Of a stretch of DNA of 64,000 bases, positions 42,302 to 51,432 are shown in pieces. The position numbers and the translations under genes were made by a program. Origin of the DNA: Candidatus Sulfopaludibacter sp. SbA3 (lineage in GTDB: Bacteria; Acidobacteriota; Terriglobia; Bryobacterales; Bryobacteraceae); NCBI GenBank assembly GCA_945890485.1, contig CAMDCN010000014.1:62001-126000 (forward strand), read 5' to 3'. Below the pieces are notes generated by a model. It had not been told where the DNA came from and made no database searches. It saw only the letters and a list, made by a program, of their open reading frames with translations. How positions within the stretch are numbered: the stretch's first letter is position 1; each line of letters starts with the position of its first letter.

Positions 42302-43302
42302 CACTCACATTGGGCGAAGGAAACACCCCGCTCGTCGCCAGCGCCCGCATCGGGCCCGCACTCTCGTTCAAGCTTGAGTACACGAACCCGACCGGCTCCT
42401 ACAAAGACCGGTTCATTCAACGCGAACTCAATTCTTACGCCGCCGCCCCACCCTTCGTGCTCGCTACCTCGTCCGGCAATACGGGCGCCTCGCTCGCCGC
42501 CTATGCCGCCCGCGCTGGTTGGCGATGCCTGATCTGCGCCCACCCGGAAGCGCCCGCCGGCAAGGTGACCCAGATGCGCGCCCACGGCGCGACCGTCGTC
42601 CGGATTCCCGGCTTCTCTGTGGACGCAGACATCACCACCGCTGTCTTCGCCGAACTCGACCGCTGGCGCCGCGCCCACGCCGTGCCGCTCGTCGTCTCCG
42701 CCTATCGCTACTGCCCGGTGGGCATGGCGGGCGTCGAGTCTGTCGCCGAGGAGTTGGCGGCCCATGCACCGAAACACGTCTTTGTACCGGTGGGAGGCGG
42801 CGGGCTCTATGTAGCGATAGTCCGCGGCTTCGCGCGGCTAGGAGTCAACGCCAAGGTCCACGCCGTGCAACCTGCCGGCTGCGCCACTGTGGTTGATGCC
42901 TGGCGTAGGCAGCAGTCGCACGCAGACGCCATCGCCAGCACGACACGGATCAGCGGCCTCTCCGTCCCCTCCGATATCGACGCCACCCTCGCGCTCGAAC
43001 ATCTCTATGCCAATGGCGGCCTGGGCATCGCCGTATCCGATGAAGCGGTGTGGACGGCTCAGCGCAGGCTCTTGCGCGAAGAGGGCATCTTCACCGAACC
43101 TGCCGGAGCAGCAGCACTGGCCGGTTGGCTGCAGGCCACTGCCGCCGGACTTGCGCCGCCTGACGAAAGCGCCGTCTGCCTCGTCACGGGTCATGGCGCG
43201 AAGGACGCAGTATCGCTAGCAGCGGCTGCCGCCCAAGTCGACTCGCCCCTCGTCCTCGCCGCTGATCTGTCAGACTTTCTGAATCGACAAGCCCATGCTT
43301 AA
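42298..43302 (+). CDS. PLP-dependent lyase (threonine synthase/dehydratase-like, fold II)
   Basis: A 334-residue fold-type II PLP enzyme starting at TTG, which overlaps the MBL stop. The PLP lysine is in YTNPTGSYKDRF; SSGNTGASLAAYAARAGW and the phosphate-binding glycine loop FVPVGGGGLYVAIV follow. Members include threonine synthase, threonine/serine dehydratase and diaminopropionate-type lyases. The RidA gene three genes on favours a beta-elimination or dehydratase reaction that releases a reactive enamine. The substrate is not readable from sequence. Confidence 0.87.
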   Translation: MTLTLGEGNTPLVASARIGPALSFKLEYTNPTGSYKDRFIQRELNSYAAAPPFVLATSSGNTGASLAAYAARAGWRCLICAHPEAPAGKVTQMRAHGATVVRIPGFSVDADITTAVFAELDRWRRAHAVPLVVSAYRYCPVGMAGVESVAEELAAHAPKHVFVPVGGGGLYVAIVRGFARLGVNAKVHAVQPAGCATVVDAWRRQQSHADAIASTTRISGLSVPSDIDATLALEHLYANGGLGIAVSDEAVWTAQRRLLREEGIFTEPAGAAALAGWLQATAAGLAPPDESAVCLVTGHGAKDAVSLAAAAAQVDSPLVLAADLSDFLNRQAHA

Positions 43303-43999
43303 CGACCGCGTCTATATCGTCACCGGAGGAGCCACCGGAATCGGCGCCGGCATCAGCGCGGTGCTGCGCCGCCATGGCGCCCGGGTCGCCGCCTGGCAAT
43401 TCGAAGATTGCGACGTGCGCGACCCCGCCCAAGTGGAAGCGGCGACCGAAGCCGTCTATGCTGAGTACGGCCGCCTGGACGGCGTCGTCAACAACGCCGC
43501 GCTCACGGGCCCCGTCGCGCTGTCCTCCTTTCTGTCCGCCAGCCCGGCGCACATCGAAGACATCCTGGCCACGAATCTAAAAGGCCCCATCTATTGCTCT
43601 CAAGCCTTCGCACGCCGAGCGGTCGCGGCCGGGCAACCCGGGGCGATCGTCCATATCGCCAGCGTCGGCGCGTTTGCCGCACAGGAGCATGCCTCCGTCT
43701 ACTGCGCCTCCAAGGCGGCGCTCGTCGCGCTAACGCAAGCCATGGCCCTCGAACTGGCGCCGCACGCCATCCGCGTCAACGCGGTGGCCCCCGGAGACAT
43801 ACTCACACCCGCCAACGCCAACATCGTCGCCGAGATCAAGCATGCAGGCGCCTCCGGCCGTTATATCCGCACCACGCCCCTAGGCCGTCGCGGCTCCCCC
43901 GAGGAGATCGGCGAGGCGGTGGCGTTTCTGCTGAGCGACCGCGCTTCGTTCACCACCGGCTCCACGCTGACCGTCGATGGCGGCTTGCTGGCTTACTAA
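43295..43999 (+). CDS. Short-chain dehydrogenase/reductase (SDR)
   Basis: A 234-residue NAD(P)-dependent oxidoreductase. Cofactor motif IVTGGATGIGAG, then VNNAAL, catalytic serine in HIASVGAF, catalytic Tyr and Lys in VYCASKAALVAL, and the end TTGSTLTVDGG. The segment between the first helix and the DVRD strand is shorter than usual, which accounts for its small size. It overlaps the PLP-enzyme gene by eight bases and is part of the same operon. It probably oxidises or reduces a hydroxy/keto group of the pathway intermediate. Confidence 0.9.
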   Translation: MLNDRVYIVTGGATGIGAGISAVLRRHGARVAAWQFEDCDVRDPAQVEAATEAVYAEYGRLDGVVNNAALTGPVALSSFLSASPAHIEDILATNLKGPIYCSQAFARRAVAAGQPGAIVHIASVGAFAAQEHASVYCASKAALVALTQAMALELAPHAIRVNAVAPGDILTPANANIVAEIKHAGASGRYIRTTPLGRRGSPEEIGEAVAFLLSDRASFTTGSTLTVDGGLLAY

Positions 44000-44000
44000 C

Positions 44001-44375
44001 ATGCAATTCATCGATTCCGATTCCAACTTCCCCATCAGTTCCGCCGTCGTCCATAGCGGCCGCGTCTTTGAAGCCGTCGTCACGGGCATCCCCGATGGCG
44101 CCTCGGCCCCCGTGCCCGGCGGCGCCGCGGAGGAGATGCGCGAGATCTTTCGCCAACTCGATACCTATCTGGCCGCAGCCGGAGTAGACCGGTTCGCCGT
44201 CTGCACGGCGCGCCTCTACTTGCAGGACGTCCTCGCCGACATCGCCGCCGTGAATCCGGTTTGGAAAGAGTACTTCGGGACTCATCCCGTCGTCCGCCGG
44301 GCCTACGGCGTTCAACTGCAAGCGGGCATGCGGGTGGAGGCAGCCTTTACTGCCGAACTCGGACCCGCCGCATGA
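44001..44375 (+). CDS. RidA-family (YjgF/UK114) enamine/imine deaminase
   Basis: A 124-residue protein starting one base after the SDR stop. The family pattern is visible: FPISSAVVHSGRVFEAVVTG, MREIFRQLDTYLAAAG, RLYLQDVLADIAAVNPVWKEYF, and the end GMRVEAAFTAEL. The usual catalytic arginine near HPVVRRAYGV is arguably in place. RidA proteins hydrolyse 2-aminoacrylate and similar enamines made by PLP enzymes, which fits the PLP lyase gene two positions upstream. The sequence diverges from housekeeping RidA and is likely pathway-specific. Confidence 0.85.
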   Translation: MQFIDSDSNFPISSAVVHSGRVFEAVVTGIPDGASAPVPGGAAEEMREIFRQLDTYLAAAGVDRFAVCTARLYLQDVLADIAAVNPVWKEYFGTHPVVRRAYGVQLQAGMRVEAAFTAELGPAA

Positions 44376-45562
44376 TCTCTCTCCCGTGGAAGACCGTTCT
44401 GCTGCTGGCCTGCGCGGCCGCACTGAACTACGCCGACCGCACTTCGCTCTCGGCCGTCTTCCCCTTGCTGCAGGCTGAACTGAAGCTCAGCGACTTGCAG
44501 TTGGCCGGCATCGGCACGCTGTTCCTTTGGAGCTATGCCATCGGCTCTCCGGGCGCCGGTTTCCTCACCGACCGGTTGCCGCGGAACCGCGTCGTCGCCT
44601 GGAGCCTGCTGGCATGGAGCCTGGTGACCATCGTCACGGGACTCGCCCGAACCGCCAACGAGCTGCTGGCGACGCGCGTTGTTCTGGGCCTGGCGGAGTG
44701 CTTCTATCTTCCGGCAGCGGTTGCCTTAATCGCGGACCATCATCCGTCGGCCAGCCGTGGCCGCGCGTTGGCGATCCACCTGTGCGGACTCAACGCCGGG
44801 CTGGTCGGCGGCGGGGCCCTCGCGGGCTACCTGGGCGAAGAGTACGGCTGGCGGATCGGACTGTACTTCTTGGGCGGAGTTGGCATTCTGCTCTCTGGGA
44901 TCTGCTTCCTGTGGCTGCAGGAGTCGCCGCGAGGCGATACCCCGAAACCCGCTCCCGCGCCGATTGGCCCCCAACTGCGCGGCCTGCTGCGGAAGCGGGG
45001 CTACGTTCTCCTGGCGCTGCAAGGGATGCTGATCTCCGTCGGCACCTGGATGTTTTTCAACTGGATGCCGCTCTACTTCCGCGAAAGCTTCGGGCTCAGC
45101 CTGGCGCTGGCGGGCTTCTCGGGCACGGCAGTGCTGCAACTCTCCGCTGTCGCCGGGGCATTGGCGGGAGGGACCCTCTCCGACCGGGCCGCGAAGCGCT
45201 CCGCCGATGGGCGTCTGCGGATGATGACCTTCTGCTACCTGCTGTGCGCCCCTTGCCTGCTCGTTTTCCTGTCCGGAGGAGGCATGGCGGTCATCAGCAT
45301 CGCCGTGATTCTGTTTTCGTTTATGCGAGCCGTCGCCACCGCCAACGAAACGCCGGCGATGTGCGAGTTGATCGATACGCGCGACCGGTCCACCGCACAA
45401 AGCCTGATGAACATGCTCAACACGATTGCGGGCGGCACAGGGGTTTTCGTAGCCGGTTACCTCAAGGCGGATTGGGGCCTGAGTGGTGTGTTCGCCGGGG
45501 TAGCAATCCTCGTCGTCGTGGCCGCTGGCCTGACCTGGCGAGCACGTCCCTCGGAAGTGTGA
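44372..45562 (+). CDS. Major facilitator superfamily transporter
   Basis: A 396-residue MFS protein with 12 predicted helices. The motif FLTDRLPRNRVVAW lies between helices 2 and 3, and LNYADRTSLSAVFPLL is typical of the anion:cation symporter (hexuronate/phthalate/glycerate-like) branch. The ATG at 44372 overlaps the RidA stop. As the last gene of the operon it probably imports the acylated or free organic-acid/amino-acid substrate of the pathway. Confidence 0.88.
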   Translation: MISLPWKTVLLLACAAALNYADRTSLSAVFPLLQAELKLSDLQLAGIGTLFLWSYAIGSPGAGFLTDRLPRNRVVAWSLLAWSLVTIVTGLARTANELLATRVVLGLAECFYLPAAVALIADHHPSASRGRALAIHLCGLNAGLVGGGALAGYLGEEYGWRIGLYFLGGVGILLSGICFLWLQESPRGDTPKPAPAPIGPQLRGLLRKRGYVLLALQGMLISVGTWMFFNWMPLYFRESFGLSLALAGFSGTAVLQLSAVAGALAGGTLSDRAAKRSADGRLRMMTFCYLLCAPCLLVFLSGGGMAVISIAVILFSFMRAVATANETPAMCELIDTRDRSTAQSLMNMLNTIAGGTGVFVAGYLKADWGLSGVFAGVAILVVVAAGLTWRARPSEV

Positions 45563-45618
45563 TGTCTCCAGGGTCTGTTCTCCGCGTATTCTATTAGGGG
45601 CGGGTCCCCACTTAGTCC

Positions 45619-46848
45619 ATGACCATTCAATTCCGGCTCGGCGGCAAACTCGTTATCATCACCAACGCCCCGCCCCACGGGACCGGCGGAGATCTTCGCA
45701 AGCAAAACCTGCCGAAGTCAGAAATCGCCAAGCTGCGGCAATTGTTGAGCGGCGAACTCGGCAAAGAGATGGCCCGATTGAGTGACGCCAAGGTCGTGGA
45801 GCAAGTGGCGTTGCGGGTAGCGGACGGCCGCTGGTCGCAAACCTTGGTCGGCTCAGCGCCGCTGACCGGTGGCTCCAGCGCGGCCCAAGTGGCCGCGGCG
45901 GCCAGTGCGGCGGCAGCCGCGAAAGCGGCAGGCGCGGGCGCCAATCGGGTGACCGACGATAGCAAGAAGAAAACCTGGGTGGAGGTCGAACTGCTCGACT
46001 TCAACTGTCGGCCCATCAAGGGCGCGAAGGTCGAAATCACGTTGCCCGACGGCAGCACCACCAAGGGAGTTCTCTCCGGCGAAGGCACCTTCAAAGTGAA
46101 TGGCATCGACGCCGGGACCTGCTCGGTAACCTTTCCCGATATCGACGGCCGCGAGTGGAAGCGTTCCGGTGACATTCCGAGCGGTGCGGCGGTGGAGTTG
46201 TCCTCCGGCGCCCCGAAGATCCCATCCGGGGCGTACACCGTCAAGCAGGGCGACTACCTGGCGAGCATTACGCACGATGCCGGGTTCCTTTCCTGGAAAA
46301 CGGTTTGGGACGACGGCGCGAACTCGGCATTGAAAAGCAAACGCAACTCGAACGTGCTGTACCCGGGAGATGTGGTGCAGGTGCCCATTCGCCAGAAAAG
46401 AGCGGAATCCGTTTCGACCGGGGAGAAGACCACTTTCGAAACGATTGGCGACCCTGTCACCGTGAAACTGGTCGTACTCGCGTGGGACGGCACGCCCATT
46501 TCGACCACCGACGTCCAGTTCAAACTCGACACGACCGAAGCATTCAAGACCGCCGAGGATGGCAGCGCGAAGAAGAACGTAAATCCATCCGGACCCAAGG
46601 AAGGCGAACTGAAGGTGCAGACGTTCTCAATGCCCTTGAAGCTGGGCCACCTGGACCCGGCCGAGGAGTTCAGCGGGCAGGTGTGGCGACTGAACAATCT
46701 CGGCTACCGCGCCGGTGAGCCCGCCAATGCGGACGATATGGCCTTCCGTAGCGCCGTCGAAGAGTTCCAGTGCGACAACAGCATTCCCGTGAATGGCCGC
46801 TGTGACGCGGCCACCCAGGACAAGCTTCGCACCGTACACGGCAGCTGA
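45619..46848 (+). CDS. LysM and peptidoglycan-binding-domain protein (type VI/injection-system accessory type)
   Basis: A 409-residue protein without a signal peptide. An alanine-rich linker near residues 95-115 precedes a carboxypeptidase-regulatory-like beta domain (EVELLDFNCRPIKGAKVEI). Then comes LysM with YTVKQGDYLASITHDAGF, WKTVWDDGANSALK and NVLYPGDVVQVP; this LysM version is the one seen next to VgrG/PAAR-type spike genes. A peptidoglycan-binding domain (LNNLGYRAGEPANADDM, FQCDNSIPVNGRCD) ends the protein. No secretion-system genes are beside it, so the link is by family only. Confidence 0.78.
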   Translation: MTIQFRLGGKLVIITNAPPHGTGGDLRKQNLPKSEIAKLRQLLSGELGKEMARLSDAKVVEQVALRVADGRWSQTLVGSAPLTGGSSAAQVAAAASAAAAAKAAGAGANRVTDDSKKKTWVEVELLDFNCRPIKGAKVEITLPDGSTTKGVLSGEGTFKVNGIDAGTCSVTFPDIDGREWKRSGDIPSGAAVELSSGAPKIPSGAYTVKQGDYLASITHDAGFLSWKTVWDDGANSALKSKRNSNVLYPGDVVQVPIRQKRAESVSTGEKTTFETIGDPVTVKLVVLAWDGTPISTTDVQFKLDTTEAFKTAEDGSAKKNVNPSGPKEGELKVQTFSMPLKLGHLDPAEEFSGQVWRLNNLGYRAGEPANADDMAFRSAVEEFQCDNSIPVNGRCDAATQDKLRTVHGS

Positions 46849-48291
46849 TCAGGCCGGGGTGTCTTTGTATTGCTCCTGCAATTTGGCGAGACGAACTTTC
46901 AGCTCGGCGATGACTTTGCCGTAGGCAGGATCGGAGTAAGCATTCCTCATCTCGCGCGGATCCTTCTGCAAATCGAAGAACTCCCATTCGGGCGGAGTGT
47001 CCTTGTCCACCGCGCCGCTTGAACCCAACGCTTTGCCGTAGTAGTAAATCAACTTGTACCGGTGCGTGCGGATGCCGTAGTTGGCTGTGACATCGTGGCC
47101 GCCGCCGAGATGCATCCAGTAGCGGTAGTACATCTCCTTGCGCCAGGTCCGCGGAGTCTTGCCCTCGAACAGCGGCCGCAGGCTAGCCCCTTGCATTTCC
47201 TTCGCCACCGGCGCTCCCGCACAGTCGAGGAACGTCGGCGCGAAGTCCAGGTTCAGGGCCATGTCGCTGTTCACCGTGCCCGGCTTGATCCGCCCCGGCC
47301 AGCGAACCAGCAGCGGCGCCCGCAAGCACTCCTCGTACATGAATCGCTTGTCGTACCAGCCGTGATCGCCGAGGAAGAAGCCCTGGTCGGAGTTGTAGAT
47401 TACGATCGTGTTGTCCGCAATTCCTTCCTGGTCCAGGTAATCGAGGACGCGGCCGACATTGTCGTCTACCGACTGCACACAGCGGAGGTAGTCCTTGATG
47501 TAGACCTGATAGGCCCACTTTCGCAGCGCGTTGCCGGTTAGGCCGGGCGGAGGATCCATCTTCAGATCGGTCTTGGTATGGTCCTGGCCCACGCGCATCC
47601 GCGAACGTTCAGCGGCTCCGGCCCGGCCCTTGTGCTCGTCGTAAAGGTTGTCCGGTTCGGGAATCTCGACGTCTTTGAACAGGTCGCGATACTTGGGCGA
47701 CGGCGTCCATTCGCGGTGCGGCGCCTTGTGATGCGACATCAGGAAGAATGGCTTCGTTTTGTCGCGCTGCTTCAGCCAGTCGAGCGTAAAGTCGCCGATG
47801 AGGTCGGTGCAGTAGCCTTGGTAGGTCTTCCGCTGGCCGTCCATTTCGATGAACACTGGGTTGTTGTAGAGGCCTTGGCCGGGCAACACCTTCCAGTAAT
47901 CGAATCCGCTAGGATTATTGGCCAAGTGCCATTTGCCGACCATCGCCGTCTGATAACCGGCGGCTTGCAGGTACTTTGCGACATTGGGAACGGCCGGATC
48001 GAGTTTGTCGCTCAGTGTTTTAATGCCGGAGAGGTGGGAATAGAGCCCGGTCATAATCACGCCGCGGCTGGGCGTGCAAATGGAATTGGTGACAAAGCAG
48101 TTGGCGAAGCGCATGCCACCCGTAGCCAGGCGATCGATGTTCGGGGTCTTGTTGATCTTGCTACCGTACGCGGAGATGGCATGCGAGGCATGGTCGTCCG
48201 ACATGATGAAAATGATGTTGGGACGGCGTTTCGGCGTCTGCGCGGGCAGCGCAGCGGTTGCCAGCAGCGGGAAAAGTTCACGGCGGGTCAT
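46849..48291 (-). CDS. Secreted sulfatase (formylglycine-dependent)
   Basis: A 480-residue type I sulfatase with a Tat-like leader (MTRRELFPLLATAAL). The metal site PNIIFIMSDDHASHA and the formylglycine motif SICTPSRGVIMTGLYSH (Cys-x-Pro-Ser-Arg) are intact; HHKAPHREWTP and IYNSDQGFFLGDHGWYDKR follow. It cleaves sulfate esters from glycans or other compounds outside the cell. The cysteine needs conversion by a formylglycine-generating enzyme or anSME, and neither is in this window. Confidence 0.92.
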   Translation of the reverse strand: MTRRELFPLLATAALPAQTPKRRPNIIFIMSDDHASHAISAYGSKINKTPNIDRLATGGMRFANCFVTNSICTPSRGVIMTGLYSHLSGIKTLSDKLDPAVPNVAKYLQAAGYQTAMVGKWHLANNPSGFDYWKVLPGQGLYNNPVFIEMDGQRKTYQGYCTDLIGDFTLDWLKQRDKTKPFFLMSHHKAPHREWTPSPKYRDLFKDVEIPEPDNLYDEHKGRAGAAERSRMRVGQDHTKTDLKMDPPPGLTGNALRKWAYQVYIKDYLRCVQSVDDNVGRVLDYLDQEGIADNTIVIYNSDQGFFLGDHGWYDKRFMYEECLRAPLLVRWPGRIKPGTVNSDMALNLDFAPTFLDCAGAPVAKEMQGASLRPLFEGKTPRTWRKEMYYRYWMHLGGGHDVTANYGIRTHRYKLIYYYGKALGSSGAVDKDTPPEWEFFDLQKDPREMRNAYSDPAYGKVIAELKVRLAKLQEQYKDTPA

Positions 48292-48324
48292 CTTTGCAGT
48301 AGGGTATCAGACGTCCGGGTCCGT

Positions 48325-48330
48325 TAAAAT
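48325..48330 (+). promoter_or_regulatory. Candidate -10 box (TAAAAT) of a leaderless asd promoter
   Basis: TAAAAT ends six bases before the asd ATG at 48337. The gap AAGAGA is too close to the start to serve as a ribosome-binding site. Confidence 0.5.
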
Positions 48331-48336
48331 AAGAGA

Positions 48337-49455
48337 ATGTCTAAAACCCTCGTAGGTTTGGTGGGTTGGCGCGGCATGGTCGGCTCCGTCCTGATGGAGC
48401 GCATGCAGGCCGAAGGCGACTTCGCGCTCATCGAACCTGTTTTCTTCAGCACCAGCAACGCCGGCGGCCGGGCCCCGGCCATGGCGCAGAACGAAACTAC
48501 GCTGCAAGATGCTCATGATCTGGCGGCACTCGCCAAGTGCGAGATCATTCTGACCGCGCAAGGCGGCGACTATACGACGGCCGTCTTCTCGAAATTGCGC
48601 GCATCCGGCTGGAACGGGCACTGGATTGACGCGGCCTCCACGCTACGGATGGTCGACGATGCGGTGATCATCCTTGACCCCGTCAATCGCCCGGTCATCG
48701 ATAAGGCGCTTGCTCACGGCGGCAAAAACTGGATCGGCGGCAATTGCACCGTGAGCTGCATGTTGATGGGCGTCGGCGCGCTCTACAAAGCGGGGCTCGT
48801 CGAGTGGATGAGCACGCAGACCTACCAGGCGGCCTCCGGCGGCGGTGCGCAGCATATGCGCGAGCTGCTGACGCAATACGGCACGCTGAATGCGGAAGTG
48901 AAGGATCTGCTCGCCGATCCGAAGAGCGCCATCCTCGAAATTGACCGCCAGGTGATCGCTCGTCAGCGCGCATTGTCTGCCTCGGAAACGGCCAACTTTG
49001 GCGTGCCGCTCGGCGGGTCGCTGATTCCGTGGATCGACAAGGATCTCGGCAACGGCATGTCGAAGGAAGAGTGGAAAGGGATGGCGGAGACGAATAAGAT
49101 CCTCGGCCAGGATCCCGCAATTCCCGTCGATGGTTTCTGCGTCCGCGTCGGTGCCATGCGGTGCCACAGTCAGGCGCTCACGTTCAAGCTGAAGCGCGAT
49201 GTGCCTCTGGCCGAGATCGAAGCGATGATCGCGGCCGATAACGAATGGGTGAAGGTGGTTCCGAACACGCGGGAGGCCACGATCCATGAGTTGACGCCGG
49301 TAGCCGTCACCGGTACCATGACGATTCCTGTCGGCCGGCTGCGCAAGCTGGCGATGGGGCCGGAGTATCTCGGCGCGTTCACGATTGGCGACCAGTTGCT
49401 GTGGGGCGCCGCCGAACCGCTGCGCCGGATGCTTCGCATTCTCCTTGAGGCCTGA
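48337..49455 (+). CDS. asd: Aspartate-semialdehyde dehydrogenase (proteobacterial-type)
   Basis: A 372-residue enzyme of the long (Gram-negative) class. The cofactor start is [18 protein letters not shown]. The active-site cysteine is in [16 protein letters not shown], followed by [15 protein letters not shown] and [17 protein letters not shown]. It reduces aspartyl phosphate to the semialdehyde used for lysine, diaminopimelate, threonine and methionine. No other pathway gene is adjacent. Its stop shares one base with the amidase ATG (TGATG). Confidence 0.96.
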   Translation: MSKTLVGLVGWRGMVGSVLMERMQAEGDFALIEPVFFSTSNAGGRAPAMAQNETTLQDAHDLAALAKCEIILTAQGGDYTTAVFSKLRASGWNGHWIDAASTLRMVDDAVIILDPVNRPVIDKALAHGGKNWIGGNCTVSCMLMGVGALYKAGLVEWMSTQTYQAASGGGAQHMRELLTQYGTLNAEVKDLLADPKSAILEIDRQVIARQRALSASETANFGVPLGGSLIPWIDKDLGNGMSKEEWKGMAETNKILGQDPAIPVDGFCVRVGAMRCHSQALTFKLKRDVPLAEIEAMIAADNEWVKVVPNTREATIHELTPVAVTGTMTIPVGRLRKLAMGPEYLGAFTIGDQLLWGAAEPLRRMLRILLEA

Positions 49456-50933
49456 TGAGCGCTGATCCCTTAACCCGTCGAGAGACTTTGCTGAGTGCCG
49501 CGGCGGCAACGCTCGCCGCCGCGCAGGCAGCCGTTCCGTCAGACGTCTGCCAGCTCAGCGCGGTGGAGATGGCCGGGCTGATCCGGCAGAAGAAACTCTC
49601 GGCGCGGGAGGCCTTGGCGGCGCACCTGAAGCAGATCGAGCAAGTGAACCCCAAGGTCAACGCGATCATCACACTGGTGCCGGAGACCGCGGCGGCGTTG
49701 GCCAAACAGGCCGACGAGGCGCAGGCGAAGGGGGCAGCGCTGGGACCGCTCCATGGGCTTCCCATCGCGCACAAAGACCTGGTCGAGACAAAGGGAATTC
49801 GCACCACGTTTGGGTCACCGTTGTTCAAAGACAACGTCCCGAAGGACGATGAACTGATCATCGAACGGCTGAAGCGCGCCGGGGCCATCACGCTCGGGAA
49901 GACAAACACGCCGGAGTTCGGCGCCGGGTCGCAAACCTTCAACCCGATATTCGGCGCCACCCGCAATCCTTATGACCTGTCGAAAACCTGCGGCGGATCG
50001 AGCGGCGGCGCGGCGGTGGCGTTGCGTTGCGGGATGATCCCAATTGCCGATGGCAGCGACATGGGCGGCTCGCTGCGCAATCCGGCGGCGTATTCCAATA
50101 TCGTGGGCTTTCGGGTCTCGCCCGGCCGCGTGCCCAACCCGAAGGCATCGTTCGGTTGGTTCACCCTGGCTACCGCCGGGCCGATGGCGCGTTCCGTTTC
50201 TGACGTCGCGCTTCTGCTCAGCGCCATGGCGGGCCCTGATGCGCGGGCGCCGTTGTCGCTGCCGGAAACGGGCGCAGCGTTTGCACGACCCCTCGCCCGC
50301 AAATTCAAAGGCGTCCGGGTGGCGTGGTTTAAGGATCTTGGCGGACTCCCGTTTGAGCCGAGGGTCCGGTCCGTCGTCGACGCGCAGCGCAAGGTGTTCG
50401 AGAACTTGGGATGCATCGTCGAGCAGGCAGAGCCCGATTTCTCCGGCGCGGATTTCGCGTTCAAGACGTTGCGGGCCTGGAACTCTGCGGCTGGGCACGC
50501 TGGCCGGGATACCAGCCGGTACAAAGAGACGCTGCGGAAGGAGATCGAGGACGGCCAGCGGATAACCGGCGCCGACATCGCCAAGGCGGAGACGCTGCAA
50601 ACGCAGGTGTGGCGCCGCTTTCAGGCCTTTCTCGACAAGTACGAGTACTTCATTCTGCCGGTGACGCAGGTGGCGCCGTTCGCTGTGGACTTGCCGTTCC
50701 CGGCCGCCGTGAACGGACAAAAGATGGGGAGCTACATCGACTGGATGAAGTCTTGCTGGTATATCTCCACCGCCGGCAACCCCGCGATCTCGGTTCCCGC
50801 CGGATTCACCGAAGAGGGGTTGCCAGTCGGCATCCAAATTGTTGGCCGCCATCATGCGGATTTCAGCGTCCTGCAGTTGGCCTTTGCCTTCGAACAGGCG
50901 ACTAACGTGGCCGCCCGCCGGCCTACTCTTTAG
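49455..50933 (+). CDS. Amidase (amidase-signature family), probably exported
   Basis: A 492-residue amidase-signature enzyme. The N-terminus (LTRRETLLSAAAATLAAAQA) looks like a Tat leader. The Ser-cisSer-Lys triad is intact: Lys in GLPIAHKDLVETKG, first Ser in CGGSSGGAAVAL and the nucleophile in DGSDMGGSLRNPAAY. The family hydrolyses varied amides; the substrate is unknown. Its start overlaps the asd stop by one base, so translation may be coupled, although the functions look unrelated. The end overlaps the C39-like gene by 11 bases, convergently. Confidence 0.9.
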   Translation: MSADPLTRRETLLSAAAATLAAAQAAVPSDVCQLSAVEMAGLIRQKKLSAREALAAHLKQIEQVNPKVNAIITLVPETAAALAKQADEAQAKGAALGPLHGLPIAHKDLVETKGIRTTFGSPLFKDNVPKDDELIIERLKRAGAITLGKTNTPEFGAGSQTFNPIFGATRNPYDLSKTCGGSSGGAAVALRCGMIPIADGSDMGGSLRNPAAYSNIVGFRVSPGRVPNPKASFGWFTLATAGPMARSVSDVALLLSAMAGPDARAPLSLPETGAAFARPLARKFKGVRVAWFKDLGGLPFEPRVRSVVDAQRKVFENLGCIVEQAEPDFSGADFAFKTLRAWNSAAGHAGRDTSRYKETLRKEIEDGQRITGADIAKAETLQTQVWRRFQAFLDKYEYFILPVTQVAPFAVDLPFPAAVNGQKMGSYIDWMKSCWYISTAGNPAISVPAGFTEEGLPVGIQIVGRHHADFSVLQLAFAFEQATNVAARRPTL

Positions 50934-51432
50934 GCACGGCGAGCAGGGTCCACCCGTCCGCTTTTTGCCACAGCTTCTCAAAGGCCTGCCGTTTCACGCG
51001 AGTAGTCTTCTGGCGCGTCGGATCGTTCAGCAACACCTGATCCGGCTCAACGCCCGTCACCACGGCATAGTGCATGGGGCCGTTGGCCTTCTTCTTGAGC
51101 GACACGATCACCGGCCGGCCCTTCTCTACGTGCGCTGCCAGGTCGGCCCATTTGCCATGGAGCGTATAGGCTCGAAACCCTTGGCTTTCGAGAAAGCGCT
51201 TCATCTCGACAAGAGGAATTCCGCGCAGCGCCGGATCGTACAGGCTCTTGTAGACAGCCGGCGCGTCCGGGTACTGCGTCGCGCCTCCCCGCTGGCCGGA
51301 CCAGTATTGCATCACCATAGAGACACTCGCCGCCCCGCAGCCGTTCTTCTCCTGGGCAACAAACGGGACGGCCAATGGCTCTGCCCACAGGGCCGCCGCC
51401 ATACCGAGCGCGACTACAACCCGGAGCATCAC
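50923..51432 (-). CDS. C39-like cysteine peptidase (PA2778-like), secreted
   Basis: A 169-residue protein with a signal peptide (MMLRVVVALGMAAALWAEP). The peptidase C39-like triad is visible: Cys in KNGCGAASVSMVMQYW, His in GPMHYAVVTGVEPD and Asp in VLLNDPTRQ. Stand-alone C39-like proteins outside ABC transporters are poorly understood. The start overlaps the stop of the small membrane protein gene upstream by four bases. This two-gene layout resembles the PA2778/PA2779 pair of Pseudomonas. Confidence 0.78.
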   Translation of the reverse strand: MMLRVVVALGMAAALWAEPLAVPFVAQEKNGCGAASVSMVMQYWSGQRGGATQYPDAPAVYKSLYDPALRGIPLVEMKRFLESQGFRAYTLHGKWADLAAHVEKGRPVIVSLKKKANGPMHYAVVTGVEPDQVLLNDPTRQKTTRVKRQAFEKLWQKADGWTLLAVPKE

